Source: DASRHT01 sp035650355 (lineage in GTDB: Bacteria > Chloroflexota > Ktedonobacteria > Ktedonobacterales > Ktedonobacteraceae). From it: DNA of 64,000 nt. The notes under the pieces are model-generated. The model was not told the origin of the DNA, did not search any database, and saw only the letters and a list, made by a program, of their open reading frames with translations. The position numbers and the translations under genes are program-made. Positions 34,964 to 43,113 of the stretch are shown in pieces; position 1 is the stretch's first letter, and every line of letters begins with the position of its first letter. The stretch covers positions 1-64,000 of the forward strand of contig DASRHT010000125.1 of NCBI GenBank assembly GCA_035650355.1. Direction: 5' to 3'.

Positions 34964-36320
34964 ACATATCCTCCCCTCCAGTTAACGGGAAGCTGAGCGT
35001 GAGCTTTGTGCCCTCCCCCGGTGCATTCCCAATCTCGAACACTCCCCCGTATTGCCCGACCCGCTCATGCAATCCCAGGAGGCCGTAATGTCCCTTTGTT
35101 CGTTCAGCCGTTGCCGGATCAAAGCCAACTCCATCATCGCGAATCTCGACCTGGACGCTTTGCTCTTCTGCTCTGATGCCTATCCAGGCCCTCTGCGCAT
35201 GAGCATGGTGAGCAATATTACTCAATCCTTCTTTGATCACGTACAAGATATGCTCATTAAGTGCAGGAGGCAGGGTTAAACGTGTCTGGAGTGCTACCTC
35301 GCAGGGAATCCTCGTGCTGCTGGTAAAATGTGCGCACTCTTGCTCGATAGCCTGTTTGAGTTCATCGGCCTCTAGAGAGTTCTCCCGGAGTGCATCAATC
35401 GTCTGCCTGGCCTCAGCCAGCGTGGTTCTTGCTCGTTGGATCGTTTGCTCGATAGTTGCCTGTGCCTGGTCGTAGAATCGTTCCTTCTGATAAGAGTCAG
35501 CGACCTGCAATTGCATGATCAGGCCAGCCAGCCCCTGAGCCAGCGTGTCATGCAGATCGCGTGCCAGGCGTTGGCGTTCGGTGAGCCTGGTTAATACCGC
35601 AATCTGCGAAGATGCGGCGACCAACTCCTCGTGGATCGTTCTCAGTTCTTGATGCGCCGTTTCCAGTTGCGCATGTGCGCGTATCCATTGCATATAGACG
35701 GCCAGATAGCCGACCACAAAGAGGAGAAGAGTGGCCAGCCCCGAAAAGCTCCAGAGAGCAAGAGGTCCGAAGCTGGTCCACGAAGAGGGCAGCCAGAACA
35801 GGTTTTCTTGCGGAGGAATCACCACAAGGATCAGGATGAACAGGAGAATGGCACCGCACGAGACGCCAAAAACCAGGGCAGTTCGCCTGAAGAGGAAAAG
35901 GATCTCAAGGGCAAGGATCAGCAGGAGAACAAAAGCAATCCCCATCGTTGAGACAATCGCTGTCGTCAGCAGAGCAAGCATCACCTGCAAAAGGAAGAAG
36001 AGCCAGAAGAGGCGGGGACGGTCTGCGCATGACAGGTTGATCCAGAGCAGCGTGCCAAACCCAGCCAGGAGCAGCGTCAGAGCAGCCAGCAACCCCAGCT
36101 CTGCCTTCGCCGCCTGTCCTAGTTGTAGCAAGGAAACACACCCTCCACCATTCTGTAAGGGGAGCCCGCAAAACGGCGCTCCCAGGTTTCGTTTGTTGGG
36201 GAAGACGTGCTTCCATCCTCTTGTGACCACGCCGAGAATGCTCCAGAAATACATCAGCGAGAGCCATCCTAGAAAGAATTGACGCTGCATCTGTTTTTCT
36301 CTGTGTTTGTGATTGTCCAT
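34929..36320 (-). CDS. Sensor histidine kinase, NarX/DesK-type (463 aa)
   Basis: Six or seven membrane helices occupy residues 12-210. A short coiled coil leads to the HisKA_3 box ERQRLARDLHDTLAQGLAGL with the phospho-accepting His near 256. The HATPase domain shows GLSNIAHHAHA (N box) and IRDDGVGFDP followed by GHYGLLGLHERV. No extracellular sensor domain is apparent, so the signal is probably sensed in the membrane, as in DesK or in cell-envelope antibiotic sensors. It is co-transcribed with the response regulator. Confidence 0.94.
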   Translation of the reverse strand: MDNHKHREKQMQRQFFLGWLSLMYFWSILGVVTRGWKHVFPNKRNLGAPFCGLPLQNGGGCVSLLQLGQAAKAELGLLAALTLLLAGFGTLLWINLSCADRPRLFWLFFLLQVMLALLTTAIVSTMGIAFVLLLILALEILFLFRRTALVFGVSCGAILLFILILVVIPPQENLFWLPSSWTSFGPLALWSFSGLATLLLFVVGYLAVYMQWIRAHAQLETAHQELRTIHEELVAASSQIAVLTRLTERQRLARDLHDTLAQGLAGLIMQLQVADSYQKERFYDQAQATIEQTIQRARTTLAEARQTIDALRENSLEADELKQAIEQECAHFTSSTRIPCEVALQTRLTLPPALNEHILYVIKEGLSNIAHHAHAQRAWIGIRAEEQSVQVEIRDDGVGFDPATAERTKGHYGLLGLHERVGQYGGVFEIGNAPGEGTKLTLSFPLTGGEDMYDEDYSCRHCG

Positions 36321-36463
36321 CTCATCTCCCTGACCAAATCATTGGATGCGTAAAATCTTAGCGTGTGTCAAGAGGCCTCCGAAGACTGTTCTGCCTGTTG
36401 TTTCTCGCCACTTTGAAGAAACAGTTTCAGTATAGCATCCCACTTTCTTTTTAGGAATGCAGA

Positions 36464-36520
36464 TTCTGACACTGTAGTTCTGACAGCGTGTTTTTGACGT
36501 TGGCGAAATGTCTGTCAGAA
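36464..36520. promoter_or_regulatory. Candidate response-regulator operator between kinase and ABC exporter
   Basis: TTCTGACA (36464-36471) and TTCTGACAG (36478-36486) are direct repeats 14 bp apart, and CTGTCAGAA (36512-36520) is the exact inverse of the second. Candidate -35 TTGACG (36494-36499) and -10 CAGAAT for the ABC genes overlap the right half, while the kinase promoter lies to the left. Position and symmetry fit autoregulation plus control of the exporter. Confidence 0.6.
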
Positions 36521-36604
36521 TCGACGATGCGCGAGCCAGGCGAGGCGGGTAGAGTAAGAGCAACAGAGCGATCTCACAACGATTTTGAAAGGGGATGTTT
36601 CACG

Positions 36605-37378
36605 ATGCAACAACCGGTACCGCAGAGCCCGGCAGCGCAAGTGGGCGAGCGTGCGCCCATCATTGAAGCCATTGCTATCCACAAGGAGTATGACACCGGC
36701 GGCGCCCGTGTGCAGGCGCTGGGTGGTGTGAATCTGCGCATAAAGCCGGGCGAGGTGGTCGCGATCATGGGGCCAAGTGGCTGCGGCAAGACCACCCTGC
36801 TTAACTGTCTGAGTGGCCTGGATAGTGTCACATCGGGGACCATCAAGATTGCTGGGCAGGATATCCGCAGCCTCTCCGATCACGAACTCACTGCGTTTCG
36901 TGCTCGCGAAATGGGCTTTGTCTTCCAGACCTACAATTTGCTCCCGGTCCTGAGTGGGTTAGAGAACGTCGAGTTGCCCCTCCTGGTGAGCGGAGTTGCT
37001 CCGAAGGAGGCCCGTCAACGTGCCAGAGCCAGCATTGAGCGCGTCGGGCTGGTGAGTTGGATGCGGCATCGCCCCGCTGAAATGAGTGGGGGCCAGCGAC
37101 AGCGTTTTGCCATTGCCCGTGCGCTGGCGACCGCGCCCTCGTTGGTCTGGGCTGATGAGCCAACTGGCGCGTTGGATAGCCAGACCAGCGAAGAGATTAT
37201 CGATCTCATGCTGCAACTGAATCGTGAACATGGACTGACCTTTGTCTGGGTCACACATGCCCCAGAAGTGGCGAAGCGGGCCAGGCGTCTGATAACCATG
37301 CGCGATGGCCGAATTTCGACCGATTATCCCATCGGCGCGCAGTCTTCATCCTCGCTCATTGACCTTTCCCGTAACTGA
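36605..37378 (+). CDS. ABC transporter ATP-binding protein, MacB/LolD-like (257 aa)
   Basis: Walker A IMGPSGCGKTTLLNCL, Q-loop FVFQTYNLLPVLSG, signature MSGGQRQRFAIARAL and Walker B LVWADEPTGALDS are all complete. The GLENVELPLL region is typical of the MacB/LolD/FtsE group that works with FtsX-like permeases. The ATG at 36605 has AAAGGGG 10 nt upstream; the longer frame from 36488 has no suitable site. It is followed at 28 nt by the large permease gene and is divergent from the two-component system, a layout common for antimicrobial-peptide resistance. Confidence 0.94.
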   Translation: MQQPVPQSPAAQVGERAPIIEAIAIHKEYDTGGARVQALGGVNLRIKPGEVVAIMGPSGCGKTTLLNCLSGLDSVTSGTIKIAGQDIRSLSDHELTAFRAREMGFVFQTYNLLPVLSGLENVELPLLVSGVAPKEARQRARASIERVGLVSWMRHRPAEMSGGQRQRFAIARALATAPSLVWADEPTGALDSQTSEEIIDLMLQLNREHGLTFVWVTHAPEVAKRARRLITMRDGRISTDYPIGAQSSSSLIDLSRN

Positions 37379-37406
37379 TAGAACAAGTAGAAAAGGAAAA
37401 GCGGAT

Positions 37407-40400
37407 ATGTTCGGTAATAACCTCTTGCCGGGAGTCTCTCCCACCGTGCTGGCGCTGGTCCTGGCCGGACTGACGGGAGGCGTGCTCTTCATCATTGGAG
37501 GGTTGGGTGCGAGTAACCCTGTCCTCGTGCGTATGGGTCTGCGCAATATGGTCCGGCGGCCCAGTCAGACCCTCATTCTCCTCTGTGGATTGATGCTCTC
37601 GACCATCGTCATCACCACCTCATTTGGACTCTCGGACAACTTCACCAACTCCACCTTGACTCATCGTCTGGCCGCTATGGGTAACGTCGATGAAAGCGTG
37701 ACCGGCCCCTTCGCCCAGAATCAGCTCGACAGTGCGCTGGCGCGCATTCGCGGCACAAGCTCCGTGCAAGCGGCCACCGCCATATACTTTGATCCGCAGA
37801 GCCTGACCGTCACCTCAGCGCGCACAGGTCTCTCTATTCACGACATCGACGTTTATGCCGTGCCGCCGGACTTCGACCAGGTGTACGGTCCCATCAGCGA
37901 CATTCACGGGAAGGTCGAGCATTTTGCGGATCTGGGGGCCAACCAGGTCTATGTCAGCGCCTCCGTGGCTCAAAACTTTGACGTACAACCTGGAGATACA
38001 CTGCAATTCAACTATGGTGACCAGACCATCACCATCACCGTCCGTGCCCTGCTTTCTAACGATCTCGGGGTCACCGCTGGCGAGGCTGTAGATGCAGGAG
38101 ATTCCCCCGAAATCATTTTCCCGCTGGCCCGTTATCAGCAGATCAATCAGCAGGTCACACAGCAGGCGCTGGTGCCCGACACCATCTGCATCAAGAACAT
38201 CGGCCAGGGTGGTGAGGACGACATCGGGCCAGGAGGAAGCCGCAGCCAGGCCGTCGTAAGTCTCTTGCAGCAACTCTTCCCCGGCGCCAGCGCCAGCCTG
38301 CACGTCTCCGGTGCGCTCGGCGTCACCGACTTTGACTCGTTCAGAATCCATCCACTCAAGCCCGATGTCGTCGATGTCGTCACCCTCCAACTGAGCAAAC
38401 CTATCTTCCTCTCTTCGGCGGGCCAGCAGTTTTCCTGGTTGCCCTCCATCTTCACCAGCCTGCTTGTAGGAGCAAGCATGTTGCTTCTCGTCTTGCTCAT
38501 GATCCTGCTCTCCACCGAACGGAGGGCCGAGCTTGGCATGAGCCGCGCGCTTGGTTTGCAACGCTCGCATCTGGTCCAACTCCTGCTTTTTGAAGGCTGC
38601 GGCTACAGCGTCATCGCCTCTCTGGTAGGAGTCGTGCTGGGCTTTGGGGCCACAGTCCTGGAACTGATTGTACTGGCGCAGTTGCCGCAGCTTGCACCGG
38701 GTGAATTCGGGAGCAACGCCCTGCCTGTGCCTGTTATCGAATCCCTGCATGTCTGGCTGAGCTGGCAGAGCATCCTCTCCGCCATCTGCCTGGGTTTCCT
38801 GACCACCCTGGTCGTTGTCTGGCTTACCGCTCTCTGGATCAGTCGCACCGAAATAGTCACCGCCATACGCGACCTTGACGTCGCGCCCAGAGAGACAGCG
38901 CGGCCACTGCAACTCATGCGTGCGCTGTGGACGCCGCCGTTGGACGCGACGCAGCAGCCCCTACCAGAGACCCCCGCCCGGCGCTTTGCCCGTGTCACGG
39001 GCGCGGCGGGACAATTGCTCTGGGAACTTTGGCTGCGCGGTCCCCTCTGTCTGCTCGCGGGGCTCCTCCTGCTCGCGCTCGAAAGGAGCTTCCAGCAGAT
39101 CTGGTTGCAGCAGGTCGCTATCGCCCTGTTGATTACCAGCCTCGGCTTCTTCGTCACATGGAGCGGATTGCGCGCCAGAACCTGGAAGGCGCTAGCGCGG
39201 CGACTCGGCTATAGTCTTATTGGGCTTGGCTGGCTCATCTACGGTCTACTCTCAGGCAACGCCTTTCTCGCCCTCTTCCAGCCCGTCGTTAACTACACCG
39301 CGCCTCCCTCGGCGCCGGGAATTCTCCTGAGTATGCTCCTGCTCGTCTCTGGCGCGGTCGTGCTCGTCATGAGCAACGCCGATCTGCTCGTCTACCCCCT
39401 CGGTTCCCTGCTGCAACGGATACCGCGCCTGGCCCCTATTAGTCGCACCAGCCTGATCTACCCGCTCACCTTCCGCTTTCGTACAGGAGTTACCGTGGCC
39501 CTGCTCAGCCTAATTACCTTCCTGGTGCTGATGCTTGTCACGACCAACCTGGGAGCGATTCAGGAAGCGCAGGCAGCCACCAACTCAGGCGGATTTCAGA
39601 TCGAAGCTATAGTCTTCGGCTCCCAGGCCTCGAGGTATGATGACCTGAACCTCCGGTTGCAGGGACTCCAGGCGCACACCGTGCTCAGCCAGGACTTCAC
39701 TACCGTTGGCCTGCTGCGTTTCATGTACAACCTGCCCCGGAGCGGCAGGCCCGCGCCCATCCACCTGGACCTGGCAGGCCAGCCGACGTATCCTCTGAGC
39801 GGACCGCCACTGGTCGCCGATGACGCATTCCTCGCCAACACTACCATGCCCCTCTACGCGCGCGCACAAGGCTTCTCCTCGGATCAGCAGGTCTGGCAGG
39901 CTCTGCGCGAGCACACCGGCTATGCCGTTATCCAGTACGATGCCCAGGTTCACGGACTCCCCACCGACAGTGGCTTCGACCCTTTTAGCGTCGAGATCCC
40001 AGATAGTGCAGACCTTTCCGCCGCCCATTATCACAAAGTTACCATCATCGGCCTCATGCCCGCCAGTAATCCCTGGCGTACCTTGATGTCCGTGCGCACG
40101 GCAGGCAGCGTCGTTCAGCCTCCGGAAATTCAATTCGTCAATACTTACCTCTTCCGCTTGCGGGCTGGTGTTGGAGCAGCGCAAGCCACCAGCGATCTCA
40201 ACCGGACTCTCGACGCTGCGCGCAGAGGTATCAACGTGCAATCGCTTGACCAGGCCAGCCTCAACGGCATCACCGCCGTCTTCACCCTCTTCCTGGGAGG
40301 CTATCTCGCGCTCGGTCTCATCTTCGGCGCGCTTGCTATCGGTGTCATCGCCAGTCGAGCTGTCGTCGAGCGTCGTCAGCAGATCGGCATGTTGCGCGCA

Positions 40401-40664
40401 CTCGGCTTCTCGCGGGCGTTGGTGCGCTCCTCCTTTCTGCTCGAATCCAGCTTCATCATCGCCCTCAGCCTCGTCACAGGTGCAGCTCTCGCTCTCTGGC
40501 TCGCCTACCAGGTAGCCAGAGCAACGTACCAGAATTTCCCATTGCCCGTCGGACCTATCATCCTGATTCTGCTCGGCAGCTTCCTGATCGTCTGCATCAG
40601 CACAGCCCTGCCGGCGAGGCGTGCAGCCCGTGTGCATCCCGCAGAAGCTCTGCGCTACGAATAG
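37407..40664 (+). CDS. FtsX-like ABC transporter permease (1085 aa)
   Basis: Two MacB/FtsX core domains are joined in one chain. An N-terminal helix and a large extracytoplasmic region precede the first three-helix group (around 350-500, with the family box MSRALGLQRSHLVQLLLFEG). More membrane helices, a second extracytoplasmic region and the second group (GMLRALGFSRALVRSSFLLE) end in RRAARVHPAEALRYE. That C-terminal PxEALRYE is a hallmark of the family. The ATG at 37407 follows AAAGGAAAAG; an earlier in-frame start at 37305 would overlap the ATPase gene. It forms an exporter or mechanotransmission unit with the 36605 ATPase. Confidence 0.93.
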   Translation: MFGNNLLPGVSPTVLALVLAGLTGGVLFIIGGLGASNPVLVRMGLRNMVRRPSQTLILLCGLMLSTIVITTSFGLSDNFTNSTLTHRLAAMGNVDESVTGPFAQNQLDSALARIRGTSSVQAATAIYFDPQSLTVTSARTGLSIHDIDVYAVPPDFDQVYGPISDIHGKVEHFADLGANQVYVSASVAQNFDVQPGDTLQFNYGDQTITITVRALLSNDLGVTAGEAVDAGDSPEIIFPLARYQQINQQVTQQALVPDTICIKNIGQGGEDDIGPGGSRSQAVVSLLQQLFPGASASLHVSGALGVTDFDSFRIHPLKPDVVDVVTLQLSKPIFLSSAGQQFSWLPSIFTSLLVGASMLLLVLLMILLSTERRAELGMSRALGLQRSHLVQLLLFEGCGYSVIASLVGVVLGFGATVLELIVLAQLPQLAPGEFGSNALPVPVIESLHVWLSWQSILSAICLGFLTTLVVVWLTALWISRTEIVTAIRDLDVAPRETARPLQLMRALWTPPLDATQQPLPETPARRFARVTGAAGQLLWELWLRGPLCLLAGLLLLALERSFQQIWLQQVAIALLITSLGFFVTWSGLRARTWKALARRLGYSLIGLGWLIYGLLSGNAFLALFQPVVNYTAPPSAPGILLSMLLLVSGAVVLVMSNADLLVYPLGSLLQRIPRLAPISRTSLIYPLTFRFRTGVTVALLSLITFLVLMLVTTNLGAIQEAQAATNSGGFQIEAIVFGSQASRYDDLNLRLQGLQAHTVLSQDFTTVGLLRFMYNLPRSGRPAPIHLDLAGQPTYPLSGPPLVADDAFLANTTMPLYARAQGFSSDQQVWQALREHTGYAVIQYDAQVHGLPTDSGFDPFSVEIPDSADLSAAHYHKVTIIGLMPASNPWRTLMSVRTAGSVVQPPEIQFVNTYLFRLRAGVGAAQATSDLNRTLDAARRGINVQSLDQASLNGITAVFTLFLGGYLALGLIFGALAIGVIASRAVVERRQQIGMLRALGFSRALVRSSFLLESSFIIALSLVTGAALALWLAYQVARATYQNFPLPVGPIILILLGSFLIVCISTALPARRAARVHPAEALRYE

Positions 40665-40705
40665 AGTCGAACCGCGCAAAGCAACGGTACAGAAAGAAAG
40701 GAAGA

Positions 40706-41275
40706 ATGATGTTTCGTCACAAATCTGAGAATCAGACCGAAAAGACCGCCTCCTCGCTTCTCCAGAGCAGGCCGCAACGAGATGGACGATGGCAAAGGCC
40801 ACGCACTCTCTCAATCGTCCTGTTGCTTGTAGGGGTAGCCATCATCGTAGGCACCAGCATCGTGCTGGCAGTCGTGCTCACTCCACACGGACCAGCAGCG
40901 TCCTCCTCGACGAATGCCAACCCGCCGGCTATTACGAACAAGCAAACCTCAGGCCAGTGCAGCCAGGGTCAGAGCTTACCGCCGCTCTACTGGAGTACCC
41001 TGTTGCAACAGACCGCGCAGGGTTTGCATCTCAGCGTCGCGCAGGTCAAAGCGCAGATCAAGGGAGGCAAAAGCATCCAGGACGTAGCCAGCGTGCAGGG
41101 GATTTCGGCTCAACTCTTGCTGAGCATCGAAACCAGTGCCTTGCAGACCGCCAACAACCAGATGGTTACCCTCAAATGCCAGACTCAGGCCCAGGCCAAC
41201 GCTAACGTCCAATCCTATGCCAACAGAGGCGCGCAGGATATGAACGAGCGCTTCACTTACTGGTTTACCCAGTGA
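40706..41275 (+). CDS. Membrane-anchored secreted protein of unknown function (189 aa)
   Basis: A basic N-terminus and one membrane helix (about residues 35-60, IVLLLVGVAIIVGTSIVLAVVL) precede a Ser/Pro-rich stretch and an external helical domain. The domain contains LHLSVAQVKAQIKGGKSIQDVASVQGIS in segments, a repeat pattern often seen in uncharacterised Chloroflexota and firmicute surface proteins. Two cysteines could form a disulfide. It is 41 nt after the permease gene and probably belongs to the same operon, perhaps as an accessory external factor. Confidence 0.78.
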   Translation: MMFRHKSENQTEKTASSLLQSRPQRDGRWQRPRTLSIVLLLVGVAIIVGTSIVLAVVLTPHGPAASSSTNANPPAITNKQTSGQCSQGQSLPPLYWSTLLQQTAQGLHLSVAQVKAQIKGGKSIQDVASVQGISAQLLLSIETSALQTANNQMVTLKCQTQAQANANVQSYANRGAQDMNERFTYWFTQ

Positions 41276-41276
41276 C

Positions 41277-41432
41277 ATGAAGCGCCGACTAGGAATTGTC
41301 CAGGCTCTGCTGGGTAATCCACAACTGCTGATTATGGATGAGCCCACGGAGGGTCTCGCTTCGGAGAAACGCCTTCAGATTGCCGATGTAGTTTTTTTTA
41401 GGCTCCTTACGCTCAGAAGCTCCTTTGTATGA
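41277..41432 (+). pseudogene. Fragment of an ABC transporter ATPase (51 codons)
   Basis: One nucleotide after the previous stop an ATG begins MKRRLGIVQALLGNPQLL then IMDEPTEGLA, the region from just after the ABC signature through Walker B of an ABC-2-type ATPase. It then runs into unrelated residues and stops. The Walker A half is missing upstream, so this is a remnant, not an active ATPase. It may still be translated by coupling to the 40706 gene. Confidence 0.65.
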
Positions 41433-41437
41433 AAGCG

Positions 41438-42883
41438 TTACACTGGTATCTCGTTAAACGACATCACGTTTATCTGCGTGGTATTCTGCAAGACCACGCG
41501 CACGCCACCCTGTCCTGACACAAAAGAGGAGTCGGTAGCCGTGACCATCCAGTTGAGCGGCTCGGTCTCATTGCTGGGCCACGCCTTTGCAAGGAGCATT
41601 GTACCGACGGCACGAAAACGCAGGGTGTACGCTCTTCCACCCTGGGCAGGGAAGGGAATTGATGCCAGCACGGCTGCGTTTCCATTCATATGTCGATCAA
41701 TGGAGAGGCGGTTGCCATCGATGAGCGCCTTGTACCAGTTGTTGGTATCTTGCCAGCGCAAAACAACGCCGAGATTGATCAGGTTGATGGAATCAGCAAA
41801 GTGATTCACGGTAGCACTCAGTGTCACATCAGCGTCGCCAACAGCAGGGCCAATCACGGCGCTATACGTTCCGGCGGCATGCGCGGCAATCTGACCGGTG
41901 TTGTCGGCAATGGAGAAAGCTGTGAGGCGATTGGCGTCGCCTTCCCACTCTTGACCATCGCTGGCCGCTCCCCAGAAGGTCTGGTTGGGGCGCTGGAATG
42001 TGTCCTGGACGAGGACTTGAGCGGTCGGGCTGGCTGTAGGGCTGGGCATAGTGGCACCTGGCACTGTAGGACTGGGAGCAGGCCCAGGCCCTAAAGAAGA
42101 AGGACGCCGCATGAGTAATGGTAGGGATATCAACAAAAGAACTGCGAGAACGCAGCCGCCTATAAGGCAGTAGCGTATAAGACGACCGGCATGTATTGGA
42201 GGGCGCGGCGGTGCCACAGGTCGGTCTCCATAGGCGACCTTCTGACGGTGAGGAGGTGGAACTATCGACTTTTTGTTGTCGCGAGCCGGCAGTGAAGAGC
42301 GATTAAAGGATGCCAGCAGTTTGCGCAACTCCTCAGGTCTGTTCAGGAAGAATGGAGACGTCTCTTTTTTGGTATGAAAATGCTCCTGATCTGTAGTCCC
42401 CCGTTCATAAGGAAGCATGACCGTTACCGCATCACGAATGCTCTTTTCGACCTCATCTTCTATCTGGAGCAGGTCAAGGTCAAGGAGTATTTTATCGCGT
42501 AAGCGCGGGTAATCCCCTTGAAAGAGGTACGACTTCGTTTCAGACCACTGCACCGGTTCATCCCAGACATCCCAGGATGGACAGATGATGCGCAGCACCC
42601 CTCGCAATGGGCCATGTTTGACCTGCTGCAAAGCCATATCCATCGCTTGCTGCACCCGAGAGGAGTGCGTGATCTCCTGCGTTTGCACCAGCAGAAACCA
42701 TTCACAGGTTGCAAGTTCTCGCTGAAAAAAAAGCGTAAACTGCTCGTCAGACATAGCAAGATTATCCGTTACGACAATGGCTCCCGCGTTTTGCAGGTCG
42801 CTGATGAGCTGCTGTATGAGCGTTGCCTCCAGCGAGGAATCGCCTCCAGCAGCATAACTTACCCATATGCGCAGCGAAACCAT
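41438..42883 (-). CDS. TIR-like / transmembrane / LamG-like protein (481 aa)
   Basis: Residues 1-150 look like a TIR-type fold: RIWVSYAAGGD, a central VVTDN strand, LVQTQEITHSSRVQQAMDMAL and a C-terminal strand and helix. The position of the usual catalytic or family glutamate is Gln (SSRVQQ), so NADase activity is doubtful. A proline-rich linker leads to one membrane helix (234-257). A Pro/Thr spacer follows, then an external jelly-roll of about 180 residues (VQDTFQRPNQTFWG, VVLRWQDTNNWYKAL) like LamG/concanavalin-type sugar-binding domains. The design is a membrane receptor with an internal signalling domain. Its promoter matches those of the type VII-like operons. Confidence 0.72.
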   Translation of the reverse strand: MVSLRIWVSYAAGGDSSLEATLIQQLISDLQNAGAIVVTDNLAMSDEQFTLFFQRELATCEWFLLVQTQEITHSSRVQQAMDMALQQVKHGPLRGVLRIICPSWDVWDEPVQWSETKSYLFQGDYPRLRDKILLDLDLLQIEDEVEKSIRDAVTVMLPYERGTTDQEHFHTKKETSPFFLNRPEELRKLLASFNRSSLPARDNKKSIVPPPHRQKVAYGDRPVAPPRPPIHAGRLIRYCLIGGCVLAVLLLISLPLLMRRPSSLGPGPAPSPTVPGATMPSPTASPTAQVLVQDTFQRPNQTFWGAASDGQEWEGDANRLTAFSIADNTGQIAAHAAGTYSAVIGPAVGDADVTLSATVNHFADSINLINLGVVLRWQDTNNWYKALIDGNRLSIDRHMNGNAAVLASIPFPAQGGRAYTLRFRAVGTMLLAKAWPSNETEPLNWMVTATDSSFVSGQGGVRVVLQNTTQINVMSFNEIPV

Positions 42884-42932
42884 GTGAAACCTCCAGAGAG
42901 ATACTAGAGAAAGCTATCACCTTATAGAGCAG

Positions 42933-42997
42933 AAGTATCTCTCATCGGCAGTTCTTCAACAACAGCGATAACTCGTCAGATTACTCGTCAAATGCTC
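42933..42997 (-). promoter_or_regulatory. Promoter with twin direct-repeat boxes, copy C (TIR-like gene)
   Basis: Read on the minus strand: GAGCATTTGACGAGT (42997-42983), AATCTGACGAGT (42982-42971), a 32-bp interval and ATACTT (42938-42933). The TIR-like start with GGAGG follows about 50 nt later. Layout is identical to copies A and B. Confidence 0.72.
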
Positions 42998-43049
42998 GCC
43001 AATCCATTGAAAACAGGTTCACGCACAGCAAAACACGTTATGCTCTCTC

Positions 43050-43078
43050 TTGATACATCTATCCGCCACTGTTACAAT
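43050..43078 (+). promoter_or_regulatory. Promoter of the second vWA gene
   Basis: TTGATA (43050-43055), a 17-bp spacer and TACAAT (43073-43078), ending in ACTGTTACAAT exactly as before the kinase-like gene. The vWA start lies 35 nt downstream. Confidence 0.58.
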
Positions 43079-43113
43079 GAAAAAGATGTAGTGTTGTTCA
43101 GGAGCAGTTTTCG

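Noticed and set aside
36488..36604. N-terminal extension of the MacB-like ATPase
   Set aside because: It covers the operator and promoter region and lacks a ribosome site; the ATG at 36605 has one.
37815..38912. Long minus-strand open frame (365 codons) inside the FtsX-like permease
   Set aside because: Composition is that of an antisense shadow, there is no ribosome site or recognisable domain, and the plus-strand permease is certain.
39585..40814. Long minus-strand open frame (409 codons) across the permease end and the next gene
   Set aside because: Same reasons; it is antisense to two supported genes and reads as low-complexity charged sequence.
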